Source: Streptomyces lienomycini
GTDB taxonomy: Bacteria > Actinomycetota > Actinomycetes > Streptomycetales > Streptomycetaceae
Direction: 5' to 3'
NCBI RefSeq assembly: GCF_027947595.1
Contig: NZ_CP116257.1
Coordinates: 5,826,001 to 5,890,000, forward strand
DNA length: 64,000 nucleotides
In this document: positions 33,116 through 45,832 of the stretch, piece after piece
Layout: each line of letters starts with the position of its first letter
How positions within the stretch are numbered: position 1 is the first letter of the stretch
Notes under the pieces: model-generated
What the model saw: the letters and a program-made list of their open reading frames with translations, nothing else
Told to the model about the DNA's origin: nothing
Database searches by the model: none
Position numbers and translations under genes: made by a program

Positions 33116-35839
33116 CTAGTGCGCTGCCGACTCCCAGTCCGGGCCCACGCCCACCGAGACGCCCAGGGGGACGCTGAGCCGCACCGCGTCGGTCATCTCG
33201 CGGCGGACCAGTTCCTCCGCCGCCGCGCGTTCGCCCGGGGCGATCTCCAGGACGATTTCGTCATGGACCTGGAGCAGCATGCGGGACCTGAGGTCGGCCT
33301 CGCGCAGCGCCTTGTCCACGTTGAGCATGGCGATCTTGACGATGTCGGCCGCCGTGCCCTGGATCGGCGCGTTCAGGGCCATGCGCTCGGCCGCCTCGCG
33401 GCGCTGGCGGTTGTCGCTGTTGAGGTCGGGCAGGTAGCGGCGGCGACCGAAGAGGGTCGCCGTGTATCCCGTGGCCCGTGCCTCGTCGACGACCCGGCGC
33501 AGATAGTCCCGCACGCCGCCGAAGCGCTCGAAGTAGGCGTCCATCAGGCCGCGGGCCTCGGCCGCCTCGATGTTCAGCTGCTGGGAGAGGCCGAAGGCGG
33601 ACAGGCCGTACGCCAGGCCGTAGGACATGGCCTTGATCTTGCGGCGCATCTCCGCGTCGACGGCCGACTGCTCGACGGAGAAGACCTGCGCCGCGGCGGT
33701 GGTGTGCAGGTCCTCGCCGGAGGTGAACGCCTCGGTCAGGCCCGCGTCCTCCGACAGGTGCGCCATCACCCGCAGTTCGATCTGGCTGTAGTCGGCGGTC
33801 ATCAGGGACTCGAAGCCCTCGCCGACCACGAAGCCGCGGCGGATGGCGCGGCCCTCGTCGGTGCGGACCGGGATGTTCTGCAGGTTCGGGTCCGTGGAGG
33901 AGAGGCGGCCGGTCGCGGCGACCGTCTGGTTGAACGTGGTGTGGATGCGGTCGTCCGCGGCGATCGTCTTGATCAGGCCCTCGACCGTGACGCGCAGCTT
34001 GGCCTGCTCGCGGTGGCGGAGCATGATCACCGGCAGCTCGTTGTCCGTCTGGGCGGCGAGCCAGGCCAGGGCGTCGGCGTCGGTGGTGTAGCCGGTCTTG
34101 GTCTTCTTGGTCTTCGGCAGGTTCAGTTCACCGAAGAGGACCTCCTGGAGCTGCTTGGGCGAGCCCAGGTTGAACTCCCGTCCGGCCGCCGCGTGGGCCT
34201 CCTTCACCGCCTGCTGGACGGCGCCCGCGAACATCTGCTCCATGGCCCGGAGGTGCTCCCGGTCGGCCGCGATGCCGTGCCGCTCCATGCGGGCGAGCAG
34301 CGCGGACGTGGGCAGCTCCATGTCGCGCAGCAGGTCGGCGGCGCCGACGTCCGCCAGGCGGCTCTCGAAGGTCTCGCCCAGGTCGAGGATGGCCCGGGCC
34401 TGCACCATCAGCACCTCGGCCTCGGCGCCCTCGTCCGCGCCGAAGGCGAGCTGCCCGTCGGCCGCGGCGGCGGGGGCCAGCTCGCGGTGCAGGTACTCCA
34501 GGGACAGCGCGTCCAGGTCGAAGGAGCGGCGCCCCGGCTTGACCAGGTAGGCGGCCAGCGCCGTGTCCATGCCCACGCCGGCGACGCTCCAGCCGTGCTC
34601 GGCGAAGACCCGCATCGCGCCCTTGGCGTTGTGGAAGACCTTCGGACGCCCCGCGTCGGAGAGCCAGGCCCGCAGCGCCGTCTCGTCGGCCTCGTCGATC
34701 TCCGTCGGGTCGAACCAGGCGGCCTTGCCGTCGGACGCGGCCAGCGCGACCTCGGTGACCGAGCCGGTGCCCAGCGCCCAGGTGTCGACGGTGGCCACGC
34801 CGAGCGGCCGCGCGCCGTGCTCGGTGAGCCAGCCGGCCAGCTCGCCCGTGCCCAGCACGGTGCCGTCCAGCTCCACACCGTCCTCGACCACCGGGGTGGC
34901 CTCGGCCTCCTCGGCGCCCGGGTCGACGGCGTAGAGCCGCTCGCGCAGGGAGGGGTTGCGGATCTCCAGGGTGTCCAGGATCACCGCGACGCCCTTGCGG
35001 TCGTACGCCGTCCGCTCCAGGTCGTCGACCGTCCTCGGCAGCTCGACCCGGCGCTCCAGCTCGGTGAGCCGGCGGTTGAGCTTGACGGACTCCAGGTGGT
35101 CGCGCAGATTCTGCCCGACCTTGCCCTTGACCTCGTCGACGCGCTCGACCAGTTCGGCGAAGGATCCGAACTGGTTGATCCACTTCGCGGCCGTCTTCTC
35201 GCCGACGCCCGGGATGCCGGGCAGGTTGTCGGACGGGTCGCCGCGCAGGGCCGCGAAGTCGGGGTACTGGGTGGGGGTCAGCCCGTACTTCTCGAAGACC
35301 TTCTCCGGCGTGAAGCGGGTCAGCTCCGAGACGCCCTTGGTCGGATACAGGACCGTGGTGTGCTCGCTGACCAGCTGGAAGGAGTCCCGGTCGCCGGTGA
35401 CGATCAGGACGTCGAAGCCCTCGGCCTCGGCCTGGGTGGCGAGGGTGGCGATGACGTCGTCCGCCTCGAAGCCCTCGACGGCGAAGCGGGGGACGTGCAT
35501 CGAGTCGAGCAGCTCGCCGATCAGCTCCACCTGCCCCTTGAACTCGTCCGGGGTCTTGGAGCGGTTCGCCTTGTACTCGGTGAACTCCTCGGACCGCCAG
35601 GTCTTGCGGGAGACGTCGAACGCCACCGCGAAGTGCGTGGGTGCCTCGTCACGCAGGGTGTTGGCCAGCATCGACGCGAAACCGTAGATCGCGTTGGTCG
35701 GCTGGCCCGTCGCGGTCGTGAAGTTCTCCGCGGGCAGCGCGAAGAACGCGCGGTACGCCAGCGAGTGCCCGTCCATGAGCATCAGCCGCGGTCGGCCGCC
35801 GGAGGTGCTGTCGGTCTTCTTCGATGCTGTCTTCGCCAC
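33116..35839 (-). CDS. polA: DNA polymerase I
   Basis: A 907-residue family A polymerase for Okazaki fragment processing and repair. The N-terminal 5' nuclease has LMLMDGHSLAYRAFFALP, DVLIVTGDRDSFQLV and NLPGIPGVGEKTAAKW. The middle domain keeps the 3'-5' exonuclease fold but lacks the acidic DxE and later Asp residues, so proofreading is probably absent, as in other actinobacterial PolA. The polymerase domain has motif A (TADYSQIELRVMAHLS), motif B (RRKIKAMSYGLAYGLS) and motif C (LLQVHDEIVLE). GTG at 35839 follows an AGGAT-like site. Confidence 0.97.
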   Translation of the reverse strand: MAKTASKKTDSTSGGRPRLMLMDGHSLAYRAFFALPAENFTTATGQPTNAIYGFASMLANTLRDEAPTHFAVAFDVSRKTWRSEEFTEYKANRSKTPDEFKGQVELIGELLDSMHVPRFAVEGFEADDVIATLATQAEAEGFDVLIVTGDRDSFQLVSEHTTVLYPTKGVSELTRFTPEKVFEKYGLTPTQYPDFAALRGDPSDNLPGIPGVGEKTAAKWINQFGSFAELVERVDEVKGKVGQNLRDHLESVKLNRRLTELERRVELPRTVDDLERTAYDRKGVAVILDTLEIRNPSLRERLYAVDPGAEEAEATPVVEDGVELDGTVLGTGELAGWLTEHGARPLGVATVDTWALGTGSVTEVALAASDGKAAWFDPTEIDEADETALRAWLSDAGRPKVFHNAKGAMRVFAEHGWSVAGVGMDTALAAYLVKPGRRSFDLDALSLEYLHRELAPAAAADGQLAFGADEGAEAEVLMVQARAILDLGETFESRLADVGAADLLRDMELPTSALLARMERHGIAADREHLRAMEQMFAGAVQQAVKEAHAAAGREFNLGSPKQLQEVLFGELNLPKTKKTKTGYTTDADALAWLAAQTDNELPVIMLRHREQAKLRVTVEGLIKTIAADDRIHTTFNQTVAATGRLSSTDPNLQNIPVRTDEGRAIRRGFVVGEGFESLMTADYSQIELRVMAHLSEDAGLTEAFTSGEDLHTTAAAQVFSVEQSAVDAEMRRKIKAMSYGLAYGLSAFGLSQQLNIEAAEARGLMDAYFERFGGVRDYLRRVVDEARATGYTATLFGRRRYLPDLNSDNRQRREAAERMALNAPIQGTAADIVKIAMLNVDKALREADLRSRMLLQVHDEIVLEIAPGERAAAEELVRREMTDAVRLSVPLGVSVGVGPDWESAAH

Positions 35840-36071
35840 GACACCGATCCTGCCATGTGGCACTGACAGTCGGTGCCGGGTGCGCCTGTGGCACGGGTGC
35901 GGTTCTACGGTGCGGGTGCGTCGTGGCTGGTCGCGCCCACGCGGCGGAGCCGCACATCGAGCAGAGCCCCGCGCCCCTTCAGGGCGCCGGTCGCGCCCGT
36001 CATCCCAAGCTGTCGGCGGCGCGTGCGAGGATCGGAGACGTACTTCACACGTGTACGCGAAGGAGCGCGCG

Positions 36072-38347
<2,276 letters not shown>

Positions 38348-38351
<4 letters not shown>

Positions 38352-38363
38352 GCGTTTGCTCAG
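38348..38363 (+). terminator. Short hairpin at the end of the oxidoreductase gene
   Basis: CTGAGC-GTTT-GCTCAG forms a 6-bp stem with a 4-nt loop that includes the stop codon. It may be a weak terminator or attenuator before the thioesterase gene. Confidence 0.35.
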
Positions 38364-38439
38364 CGAAGCGAAGCGGCCGACCGGTCCCGCGACCGGCCCG
38401 CAGGCGCACACAGGCGGATCGACGAAACGGAGCCGGCCC

Positions 38440-38928
38440 ATGGGCGAGCAGCAGCAGGTGCAGTTCCCGCAGGAGGTCATCGACGAGTACGCCGCGCTCG
38501 GCGTCGACCTGCCCGCCCTGTTCTCCGCCGGGCCCCTGGGGACGCGCATGGGCGTCCAGATCGTCGAGGCGTCGGCGGACCGGGTCGTCGGCACCATGCC
38601 GGTGGAGGGCAACACCCAGCCGTACGGGCTGCTGCACGGCGGCGCCTCGGCGGTGCTGGCCGAGACGCTCGGGTCGGTCGGCTCGATGCTCCACGGCGGC
38701 GCGTCCAAGATCGCCGTGGGTGTCGACCTGAACTGCACGCACCACCGCGGGGCCCGCTCCGGCCTGGTCACCGGAGTGGCCACGCCGGTGCACCGGGGCC
38801 GGTCGACGGCGACGTACGACATCGTGATCAGCGACGAGCAGGACCGGCGGGTGTGCACGGCCCGCCTGACCTGCCTGCTGCGCGACGTGAACCCCGGCGA
38901 CGGGGCGAAGGCGGGCAAGGCGGGCTGA
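38440..38928 (+). CDS. Hotdog-fold thioesterase (PaaI/YdiI-like)
   Basis: A 162-residue hotdog-fold protein. The motif GLLHGGASAVLAETLGSVGSM contains the conserved HGG and the catalytic acidic residue on the long helix, and KIAVGVDLNCTHHRGARSGLVTG is the second conserved stretch. Relatives hydrolyse aromatic or 1,4-dihydroxy-2-naphthoyl-CoA thioesters. ATG at 38440; about 90 bp after the oxidoreductase, so co-transcription is possible. The exact acyl-CoA substrate is unknown. Confidence 0.88.
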   Translation: MGEQQQVQFPQEVIDEYAALGVDLPALFSAGPLGTRMGVQIVEASADRVVGTMPVEGNTQPYGLLHGGASAVLAETLGSVGSMLHGGASKIAVGVDLNCTHHRGARSGLVTGVATPVHRGRSTATYDIVISDEQDRRVCTARLTCLLRDVNPGDGAKAGKAG

Positions 38929-39060
38929 GCCCCACCCCGCCCCGTCCCCTCACGGACCCGGCGACGGCGACGCGGGGCACCCCCGTCCCGCCCGACCGCC
39001 GCCGGGCACCGGCCCCGCGGGACACTGGACGGCGCCCGGCCCCGCGGCGACCATCGGTCC

Positions 39061-39174
39061 ATGGCGCTGTCCGACCGGCGGTACGGCATCCCGCGGAAGA
39101 TCTCGGACCCGGCGCGGGCCGTGCGGCGCGGCCGGGGCGCCCGCGGCGGCCCGAGCGGCGGCCCGCGGCGGTGA
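39061..39174 (+). CDS. Possible small ORF (37 aa), low support
   Basis: A 37-residue ATG-initiated frame beginning MALSDRRYGIPRKISDPARA and ending in an Arg/Gly-rich tail. Its TGA overlaps the GTG of the next gene (GTGA), which suggests coupling. No good ribosome-binding site and the tail looks random, so it may not be real. Confidence 0.3.
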   Translation: MALSDRRYGIPRKISDPARAVRRGRGARGGPSGGPRR

Positions 39175-39770
39175 CGCGCGGCATCGGACCGATCGAGCCC
39201 GGCGAGGAGACCCACGCCCGGGACACAGCGCACGCCCGGCCGCGCGGGCGTCTCGCCCGGCGCTACGACCGCCACCGCCGGGCCGTCCTCGCCTCCGCCG
39301 CCGCCCTCGTCGTCCTGGCGGGCGGCGGTTACCTGTACGCGAGCCGACCGGAGCCGGGGCCCGCTCCCCCGCCGCCGTACCCGTCCCAGGTGGTCGACGT
39401 CGTCTACGTGGCCCCCGTGGCCGGCCCGCCCGGGGACCGGGCGGGCGACTTCAGCTTCTCGGTGCTGCTGAGTGTGCGCTCCGGCCCGCCCGTCACCGTG
39501 ACCCGGCTGACGCAGCCCTACGACGGCCTGTCGGTGACGTCCTCCCCCAGGGCACCTTTCCAGACAAAATCACATTCCGCCCGCAAGATCATTTTCACGA
39601 TACGGGTGACGGAATGTGAAAAAGCGCCCCGGAATCTCAGCCTCCCTTTCTTGGATGTAACGCTGCGTAATACGCGTGCAATACAAGCCCACAGTTTCAT
39701 CCTGGGTGGGCGCTATGCGCAGGACCTCTCCGAGGCCCTTGAGGTCGCCTGCAGCAACGATTCACGGTAA
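39171..39770 (+). CDS. Membrane-anchored hypothetical protein
   Basis: About 199 residues with a basic N-terminus, one transmembrane helix (AVLASAAALVVLAGGGYLYA, about residues 39-58), then a Pro-rich spacer and an extracytoplasmic domain with strand-like stretches (FSFSVLLSVRSGPPVTVTRL, KIIFTIRVTECEK). From about 39,540 the DNA changes from typical GC-rich sequence to AT-richer sequence that continues past the gene end. The gene family is not recognised. GTG at 39171 is a best guess. Confidence 0.6.
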   Translation: MTRGIGPIEPGEETHARDTAHARPRGRLARRYDRHRRAVLASAAALVVLAGGGYLYASRPEPGPAPPPPYPSQVVDVVYVAPVAGPPGDRAGDFSFSVLLSVRSGPPVTVTRLTQPYDGLSVTSSPRAPFQTKSHSARKIIFTIRVTECEKAPRNLSLPFLDVTLRNTRAIQAHSFILGGRYAQDLSEALEVACSNDSR

Positions 39771-40057
39771 TCACCAAAACGCCCCAGACGCCTGAACATG
39801 GGCCGTTGGTCCTGCGGGTTCTCAGCATGCGGACAGGGCGAATCGGCCTGAATTCCGCCCTTCTTCCCAGCCAGTACCGCTCTGCATTACCCGGTGTCAT
39901 AACAAGAGAGTCACAGCATCAGTCAGACCCTCCTCCACGTTCCCCACACCCGCTTAGAGTCACGGCCAGTCACTGCGCCGTCGGATTATCAGTTCGGCCC
40001 AGCGCTCGACTCGACCGCCTCCACGGGGAAGCGGCCGCGCCAGGGAAAGGACTGATC
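39771..40057. other. liv operon upstream region
   Basis: 287 bp without a gene, somewhat less GC-rich than its surroundings. It should contain the liv promoter, but I see no clear -35/-10 pair. The GGAAAGGA ribosome-binding site of livK is at 40,043-40,050. Confidence 0.5.
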
Positions 40058-41296
40058 GTGCGTCAACGTTCGCTCATCGCCATCACCGCCGCTCTGGCGG
40101 CGGGAGCGCTCACCCTCACCGCCTGCGGCTCGCGTGACGACGACGGCGGCGGCTCGGACTCCGGCAAGGGCGGCGGTGGCACCACCGTCGTCATCGGCGT
40201 CGACGCCCCGCTGACCGGCGACCTGTCCGCGCTCGGCCTCGGCATCAAGAACTCGGCGGACCTCGCGGCCAAGACGGCCAACAAGGAGAAGACCGTCGAC
40301 GGCATCACCTTCGAGGTCGAAGCCCTCGACGACCAGGGCCAGCCGTCCGTCGGCCAGCAGAACGCCACCAAGTTCGTCGCCAACGACAAGGTCCTCGGCG
40401 TCGTCGGCCCGCTGAACTCCTCCGTCGGCGAGTCGATGCAGAAGGTCTTCGACACGGCGAAGCTGGTCGAGGTCTCCCCGGCCAACACCAACCCGTCGCT
40501 CACCCAGGGCGTGGACTGGCAGACCAAGAAGGTCCGGCCCTACAAGTCGTACTTCCGCACCGCGACCACGGACGCCATCCAGGGCCCGTTCGCCGCGCAG
40601 TACGTCTACAACGACTCCAAGAAGCGCAAGGTCTTCGTCATCGACGACAAGAAGACCTACGGCGCCGGCCTCGCCAAGACCTTCACCGAGGAGTTCAAGA
40701 AGCTCGGCGGCCAGGTCGTCGGCACCGAGCACATCAACCCCGACACCAAGGACTTCAACGCCGTCGCCACCAAGGTCAAGAACTCCGGCGCCGACGTCGT
40801 CTACTACGGCGGCGAATACCCGCAGGCCGGCCCCCTGAGCAAGCAGATCAAGGCAGCAGGGGCCAAGATTCCGCTGGTCGGCGGAGACGGCATCTACAGC
40901 GCCGACTTCATCAAGCTCGCCGGCGCCAGCGGCACCGGCGACCTCGCGACCTCCGTCGGCGCCCCGGTGGAAGAACTGCCCTCCGCCAAGGAATTCGTGG
41001 CGAACTACAAGACCGAGGGATACAAGGAGGCCTACGAGGCCTACGGCGGCTACTCCTACGACTCCGCCTGGGCGATCATCGAGGCCGTCAAGAAGGTCGT
41101 CGAGGCCAACGACGGCAAGCTCCCCGACGACGCCCGCTCCAAGGTCGTGGACGCCATGCAGGACGTCTCCTTCGACGGTGTGACCGGCAAGGTCTCCTTC
41201 GACGAGTTCGGTGACGCCACCAACAAGCAGCTCACCGTGTACGCCGTCGAGAACGGTGCCTGGGGTTCCGTCAAGTCCGGCACCTTCACCGGCTGA
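40058..41296 (+). CDS. livK: Branched-chain amino-acid ABC transporter, substrate-binding lipoprotein
   Basis: A 412-residue periplasmic-binding-protein-type lipoprotein. The signal peptide ends in the lipobox LTAC (Cys about residue 24), followed by a Gly/Asp/Ser-rich linker and the type I binding fold (TTVVIGVDAPLTGDLSALG, VVGPLNSSVGESMQ, VVYYGGEYPQAGPL). It should bind Leu, Ile or Val, or related amino acids, outside the membrane and deliver them to LivH/LivM. GTG at 40058 with GGAAAGGA upstream. First gene of a five-gene operon, expected to be abundant. Confidence 0.93.
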   Translation: MRQRSLIAITAALAAGALTLTACGSRDDDGGGSDSGKGGGGTTVVIGVDAPLTGDLSALGLGIKNSADLAAKTANKEKTVDGITFEVEALDDQGQPSVGQQNATKFVANDKVLGVVGPLNSSVGESMQKVFDTAKLVEVSPANTNPSLTQGVDWQTKKVRPYKSYFRTATTDAIQGPFAAQYVYNDSKKRKVFVIDDKKTYGAGLAKTFTEEFKKLGGQVVGTEHINPDTKDFNAVATKVKNSGADVVYYGGEYPQAGPLSKQIKAAGAKIPLVGGDGIYSADFIKLAGASGTGDLATSVGAPVEELPSAKEFVANYKTEGYKEAYEAYGGYSYDSAWAIIEAVKKVVEANDGKLPDDARSKVVDAMQDVSFDGVTGKVSFDEFGDATNKQLTVYAVENGAWGSVKSGTFTG

Positions 41297-41414
41297 CACA
41301 CCCACCCGCACCACCCAGCCCACGAGCCGCGCGGGGCGCTGTTCCACAGGCGCCCCGCGCGCACTCGCATCCGGCCACATCCGTCGAACGTCCGAAAGTC
41401 TCGGAGGACATGCG

Positions 41415-42347
<933 letters not shown>

Positions 42348-42352
42348 CACCG

Positions 42353-44179
42353 ATGACCACACAGACCACCGCGCCGAAGAACACCGGTGCCCCCGCCGCG
42401 AGCGACGCCTCCGGCCTCATCGGCATCCCCGCGCACATCGGCCGCGCCCTCGCCACCGGCGGTGGCGTCCTCACCGTCGTCTCCACCTTCCTCGCCTGGA
42501 CCTGGACCGCGGAGTTCCCCGGCGACCTCACCGTCTACGGCTACCCGGGCGGCCTCCAGGTGCTGGTGCTGGTCGCCGGCGCCCTCACCGCGCTCATCGG
42601 CCTCGCGTCGTACGGCGTCAAGGGGCTGCGCTGGCTCGTGCCGGCCGGCGCCGACGCGGCCCTCCGCTTCGCCGCTCTCGCCGCCTTCGCCACCGCCTGG
42701 TACACGGTCATCGCGATCAGTGCCCAACTCGGCGGCGTCGTCAACCTGGAGCCCGGCGGCTACGTCGCGGCCGCCGCCACCCTGATCACCTTCCTCGGCT
42801 CCCTCGCCCTGCCCGTCGAGCGCCCCGAACCCGACCCGTTCGACCCCGACGACACCGGCTGGGAGCGGTTCAAGCACACCAGCTCCCACAACTGGCAGAT
42901 CGTCAAGGCGGCCTTCGCCTCCGGCAGCCCGCGCCCCGTGCGCGCCCTGCCGTCCTACGCCGAGATCCTGATCATCGTCGCCGTCCTCGCCGTCGGCCTG
43001 TTCGTCTTCACCTACGGCATCGGCACCGAGTACGACGAACTCTTCGTCGGCTTCCTCATCACGGCCGGCTTCGGCTTCGCCGCCCTCAACAAGTCCGGCC
43101 TGATCGCCCAGGTCTCCGAGATCACGGCACGCCACCAGAACATCACCGTCTGCGGCGCGTTCGTCGCGGCGGCCTGCTTCCCCTTCACCCAGTCCGACGA
43201 CCAGTACGCCACCATCGGCGTCTACATCCTCATCTTCGCCACGGTCGCCCTGGGCCTGAACATCGTCGTCGGCCTCGCCGGCCTGCTCGACCTCGGCTAC
43301 GTCGCCTTCCTCGGCGTCGGCGCCTACGCCGCCTCCATGGTCTCCGGCTCCCCCAGCTCGCCGTTCGACCTGCACCTCCCCTTCTGGGGCGCGGTCCTCG
43401 TCGGCGCCGCCGCCTCACTGGTCTTCGGCGTCCTCATCGGCGCCCCCACCCTGCGACTGCGCGGCGACTACCTCGCCATCGTGACCCTCGGCTTCGGAGA
43501 GATCTTCCGGATCACCGCCAACAACCTGGACGGCACCTCCGGGCCGGACGTCACCAACGGCTCCAACGGCATCTCGTCCATCCCCGACCTCAACGTCCTC
43601 GGCTTCGACCTCGGCATCGCGCACGACATCGGCGGCTTCACCATCGGCCGGTTCGCCAACTACTTCTTCCTCATGCTCGTCATCACGGCCGTCGTCGTCC
43701 TCGTCTTCCGACGCAGCGGCGACTCCCGCATCGGCCGCGCCTGGGTCGCCATCCGCGAGGACGAGACCGCCGCACTCGCCATGGGCATCAACGGCTTCCG
43801 CGTCAAACTCATCGCCTTCGCCGTCGGCGCCTCCCTCGCCGGACTCGCCGGCACCGTACAGGCCCACGTCACCTACACCGTGACCCCCGAGCAGTACCTC
43901 TTCGCCGGCACCACCCCGCCCAACTCCGCCTTCCTGCTCGCCGCGGTCGTACTCGGCGGCATGGGCACCATCGCCGGCCCGCTCATCGGCGCCTCGCTGC
44001 TCTTCCTGATCCCCAACAAGCTCCAGTTCCTCGACGACTACCAGCTCTTCGCCTTCGGACTCGCACTCGTCCTGCTGATGCGCTTCCGCCCCGAAGGACT
44101 CATCGCCAACCGGCGCCGCAAGCTGGAATTCCACGAAGAGGCCGAAGCGCCCACAGTCCTGAGCAAGACAGGGGCCTGA
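42353..44179 (+). CDS. livM: Branched-chain amino-acid ABC transporter permease LivM, N-terminally extended
   Basis: A 608-residue permease, about 200-280 residues longer than most LivM proteins. The C-terminal 330 residues are the classical LivM permease (ALGLNIVVGLAGLLDLGYVAF, LRLRGDYLAIVTLGFGEIFR, GMGTIAGPLIGASLLF). The N-terminal part adds several membrane helices (VLTVVSTFLAWTWTAEF, LRFAALAAFATAWYTVI) and a soluble loop with WERFKHTSSHNW. As I recall, Streptomyces orthologues share this extension; its purpose is unknown. ATG at 42353, a few bases past the livH stop. Confidence 0.9.
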   Translation: MTTQTTAPKNTGAPAASDASGLIGIPAHIGRALATGGGVLTVVSTFLAWTWTAEFPGDLTVYGYPGGLQVLVLVAGALTALIGLASYGVKGLRWLVPAGADAALRFAALAAFATAWYTVIAISAQLGGVVNLEPGGYVAAAATLITFLGSLALPVERPEPDPFDPDDTGWERFKHTSSHNWQIVKAAFASGSPRPVRALPSYAEILIIVAVLAVGLFVFTYGIGTEYDELFVGFLITAGFGFAALNKSGLIAQVSEITARHQNITVCGAFVAAACFPFTQSDDQYATIGVYILIFATVALGLNIVVGLAGLLDLGYVAFLGVGAYAASMVSGSPSSPFDLHLPFWGAVLVGAAASLVFGVLIGAPTLRLRGDYLAIVTLGFGEIFRITANNLDGTSGPDVTNGSNGISSIPDLNVLGFDLGIAHDIGGFTIGRFANYFFLMLVITAVVVLVFRRSGDSRIGRAWVAIREDETAALAMGINGFRVKLIAFAVGASLAGLAGTVQAHVTYTVTPEQYLFAGTTPPNSAFLLAAVVLGGMGTIAGPLIGASLLFLIPNKLQFLDDYQLFAFGLALVLLMRFRPEGLIANRRRKLEFHEEAEAPTVLSKTGA

Positions 44180-44184
44180 CCACC

Positions 44185-45099
44185 ATGACCACCGACACCA
44201 CCACCAAGGACACCGCACCGGGCGCCCCCGCCCCCGGCACCACCATCCTCGACGCACGCGGTGTCACCATGCGCTTCGGCGGACTCACCGCCGTGAACAA
44301 CGTCGACCTCACCGTCAACAGCGGCGAGATCGTCGGCCTGATCGGACCCAACGGCGCCGGCAAGACGACCTTCTTCAACTGCCTCACCGGCCTCTACATC
44401 CCCACCGAGGGAGAGGTCCGCTACAAGGACCGCGTCCTGCCGGCCAAGTCCTTCAAAGTGACCGCCGCCGGCATCGCCCGCACCTTCCAGAACATCCGCC
44501 TCTTCGGCAACATGACCGTCCTGGAGAACGTCCTCGTCGGCCGCCACACCCGCACCAAGGAAGGCTTCTGGTCGGCCGTACTGCGCGGCCCCGGCTTCCA
44601 TCGCGCCGAGAAGGCCTCCCGCGAACGCGCCCTGGAACTCCTGGAGTTCGTCGGCCTCGCCGCCAAGGCCGACCATCTCGCGCGCAACCTGCCCTACGGC
44701 GAGCAGCGCAAGCTGGAGATCGCCCGCGCCCTCGCCAGCGAACCGGGACTGCTCCTCCTGGACGAGCCGACCGCCGGCATGAACCCCCAGGAGACCCGAG
44801 CCACCGAAGAACTCGTCTTCGCGATCCGCGACCAGGGCATCGCCGTCCTCGTCATCGAGCACGACATGCGCTTCATCTTCAACCTCTGCGACCGCGTCGC
44901 CGTCCTCGTCCAGGGCGAGAAACTCGTCGAGGGCGACAGCGCCACCGTGCAGGGCGACGAACGCGTCGTCGCCGCCTACCTCGGCGAACCCCTCGAGAAC
45001 GACCCGGGCGCCGCGGAGGCCGCCGAGGTGGAGGCCGCCGAAGCCGCCCAGGCCGACACCACCAAGGACACCGCGGCCGGCAAGGAGAACGACCGATGA
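44185..45099 (+). CDS. livG: Branched-chain amino-acid ABC transporter ATPase LivG
   Basis: A 304-residue ABC ATPase. Walker A is GPNGAGKTT, the LivG-type signature is LPYGEQRKLEIARAL, Walker B is LLLLDEPTAGMN, and VIEHDMRFIF carries the switch His. The C-terminal 40 residues are Ala/Glu-rich with no recognised fold. ATG at 44185, 5 bp after livM; its stop overlaps livF (ATGA). With LivF it powers uptake through LivHM. Confidence 0.94.
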   Translation: MTTDTTTKDTAPGAPAPGTTILDARGVTMRFGGLTAVNNVDLTVNSGEIVGLIGPNGAGKTTFFNCLTGLYIPTEGEVRYKDRVLPAKSFKVTAAGIARTFQNIRLFGNMTVLENVLVGRHTRTKEGFWSAVLRGPGFHRAEKASRERALELLEFVGLAAKADHLARNLPYGEQRKLEIARALASEPGLLLLDEPTAGMNPQETRATEELVFAIRDQGIAVLVIEHDMRFIFNLCDRVAVLVQGEKLVEGDSATVQGDERVVAAYLGEPLENDPGAAEAAEVEAAEAAQADTTKDTAAGKENDR

Positions 45100-45812
45100 C
45101 CGCACTCCTCGAGGTCGAGGACCTCCGCGTCGCCTACGGCAAGATCGAAGCCGTCAAGGGCATCTCCTTCACGGTCGACGCCGGCGAAGTGGTCACCCTC
45201 ATCGGCACCAACGGCGCCGGCAAGACCACCACCCTGCGCACCCTCTCCGGACTGCTCAAACCGGTCGGCGGCCAGATCAGGTTCGGCGGCAAGTCCCTCA
45301 AGAAGACCCCCGCCCACCAGATCGTCTCCCTGGGCCTGGCCCACTCGCCCGAGGGCCGGCACATCTTCCCCCGCATGACCATCGAGGACAACCTCCGCCT
45401 CGGCGCCTTCCTGCGCAACGACAGGCCCGGCATCGAGAAGGACATCCAGCGGGCCTACGACCTCTTCCCGATCCTCGGCGAACGCCGCAAGCAGGCCGCG
45501 GGCACCCTCTCCGGCGGCGAGCAGCAGATGCTCGCCATGGGCCGCGCCCTCATGTCCCAGCCGAAACTGCTCATGCTCGACGAACCTTCCATGGGCCTCT
45601 CACCGATCATGATGCAGAAGATCATGTCGACGATCGCCGAGCTGAAGTCCCAGGGCACAACCATCCTGCTCGTCGAGCAGAACGCCCAGGCAGCCCTGTC
45701 CCTGGCGGACCACGGACACGTCATGGAGGTCGGCAACATCGTCCTGTCCGGCACCGGCCAGGACCTCCTCCACGACGAGTCGGTCCGCAAGGCCTACCTC
45801 GGCGAGGACTGA
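45096..45812 (+). CDS. livF: Branched-chain amino-acid ABC transporter ATPase LivF
   Basis: A 238-residue ABC ATPase. Walker A is GTNGAGKTT, the LivF-type signature is LSGGEQQMLAMGRAL, Walker B is LLMLDEPSMGL, and LLVEQNAQAAL is the family's H-loop variant, where Gln-Asn replaces the usual histidine context. ATG overlaps the livG stop by 4 nt. Last gene of the operon, followed by a strong terminator. Confidence 0.95.
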   Translation: MTALLEVEDLRVAYGKIEAVKGISFTVDAGEVVTLIGTNGAGKTTTLRTLSGLLKPVGGQIRFGGKSLKKTPAHQIVSLGLAHSPEGRHIFPRMTIEDNLRLGAFLRNDRPGIEKDIQRAYDLFPILGERRKQAAGTLSGGEQQMLAMGRALMSQPKLLMLDEPSMGLSPIMMQKIMSTIAELKSQGTTILLVEQNAQAALSLADHGHVMEVGNIVLSGTGQDLLHDESVRKAYLGED

Positions 45813-45832
45813 CCCACCCGGCAGACCGCACG

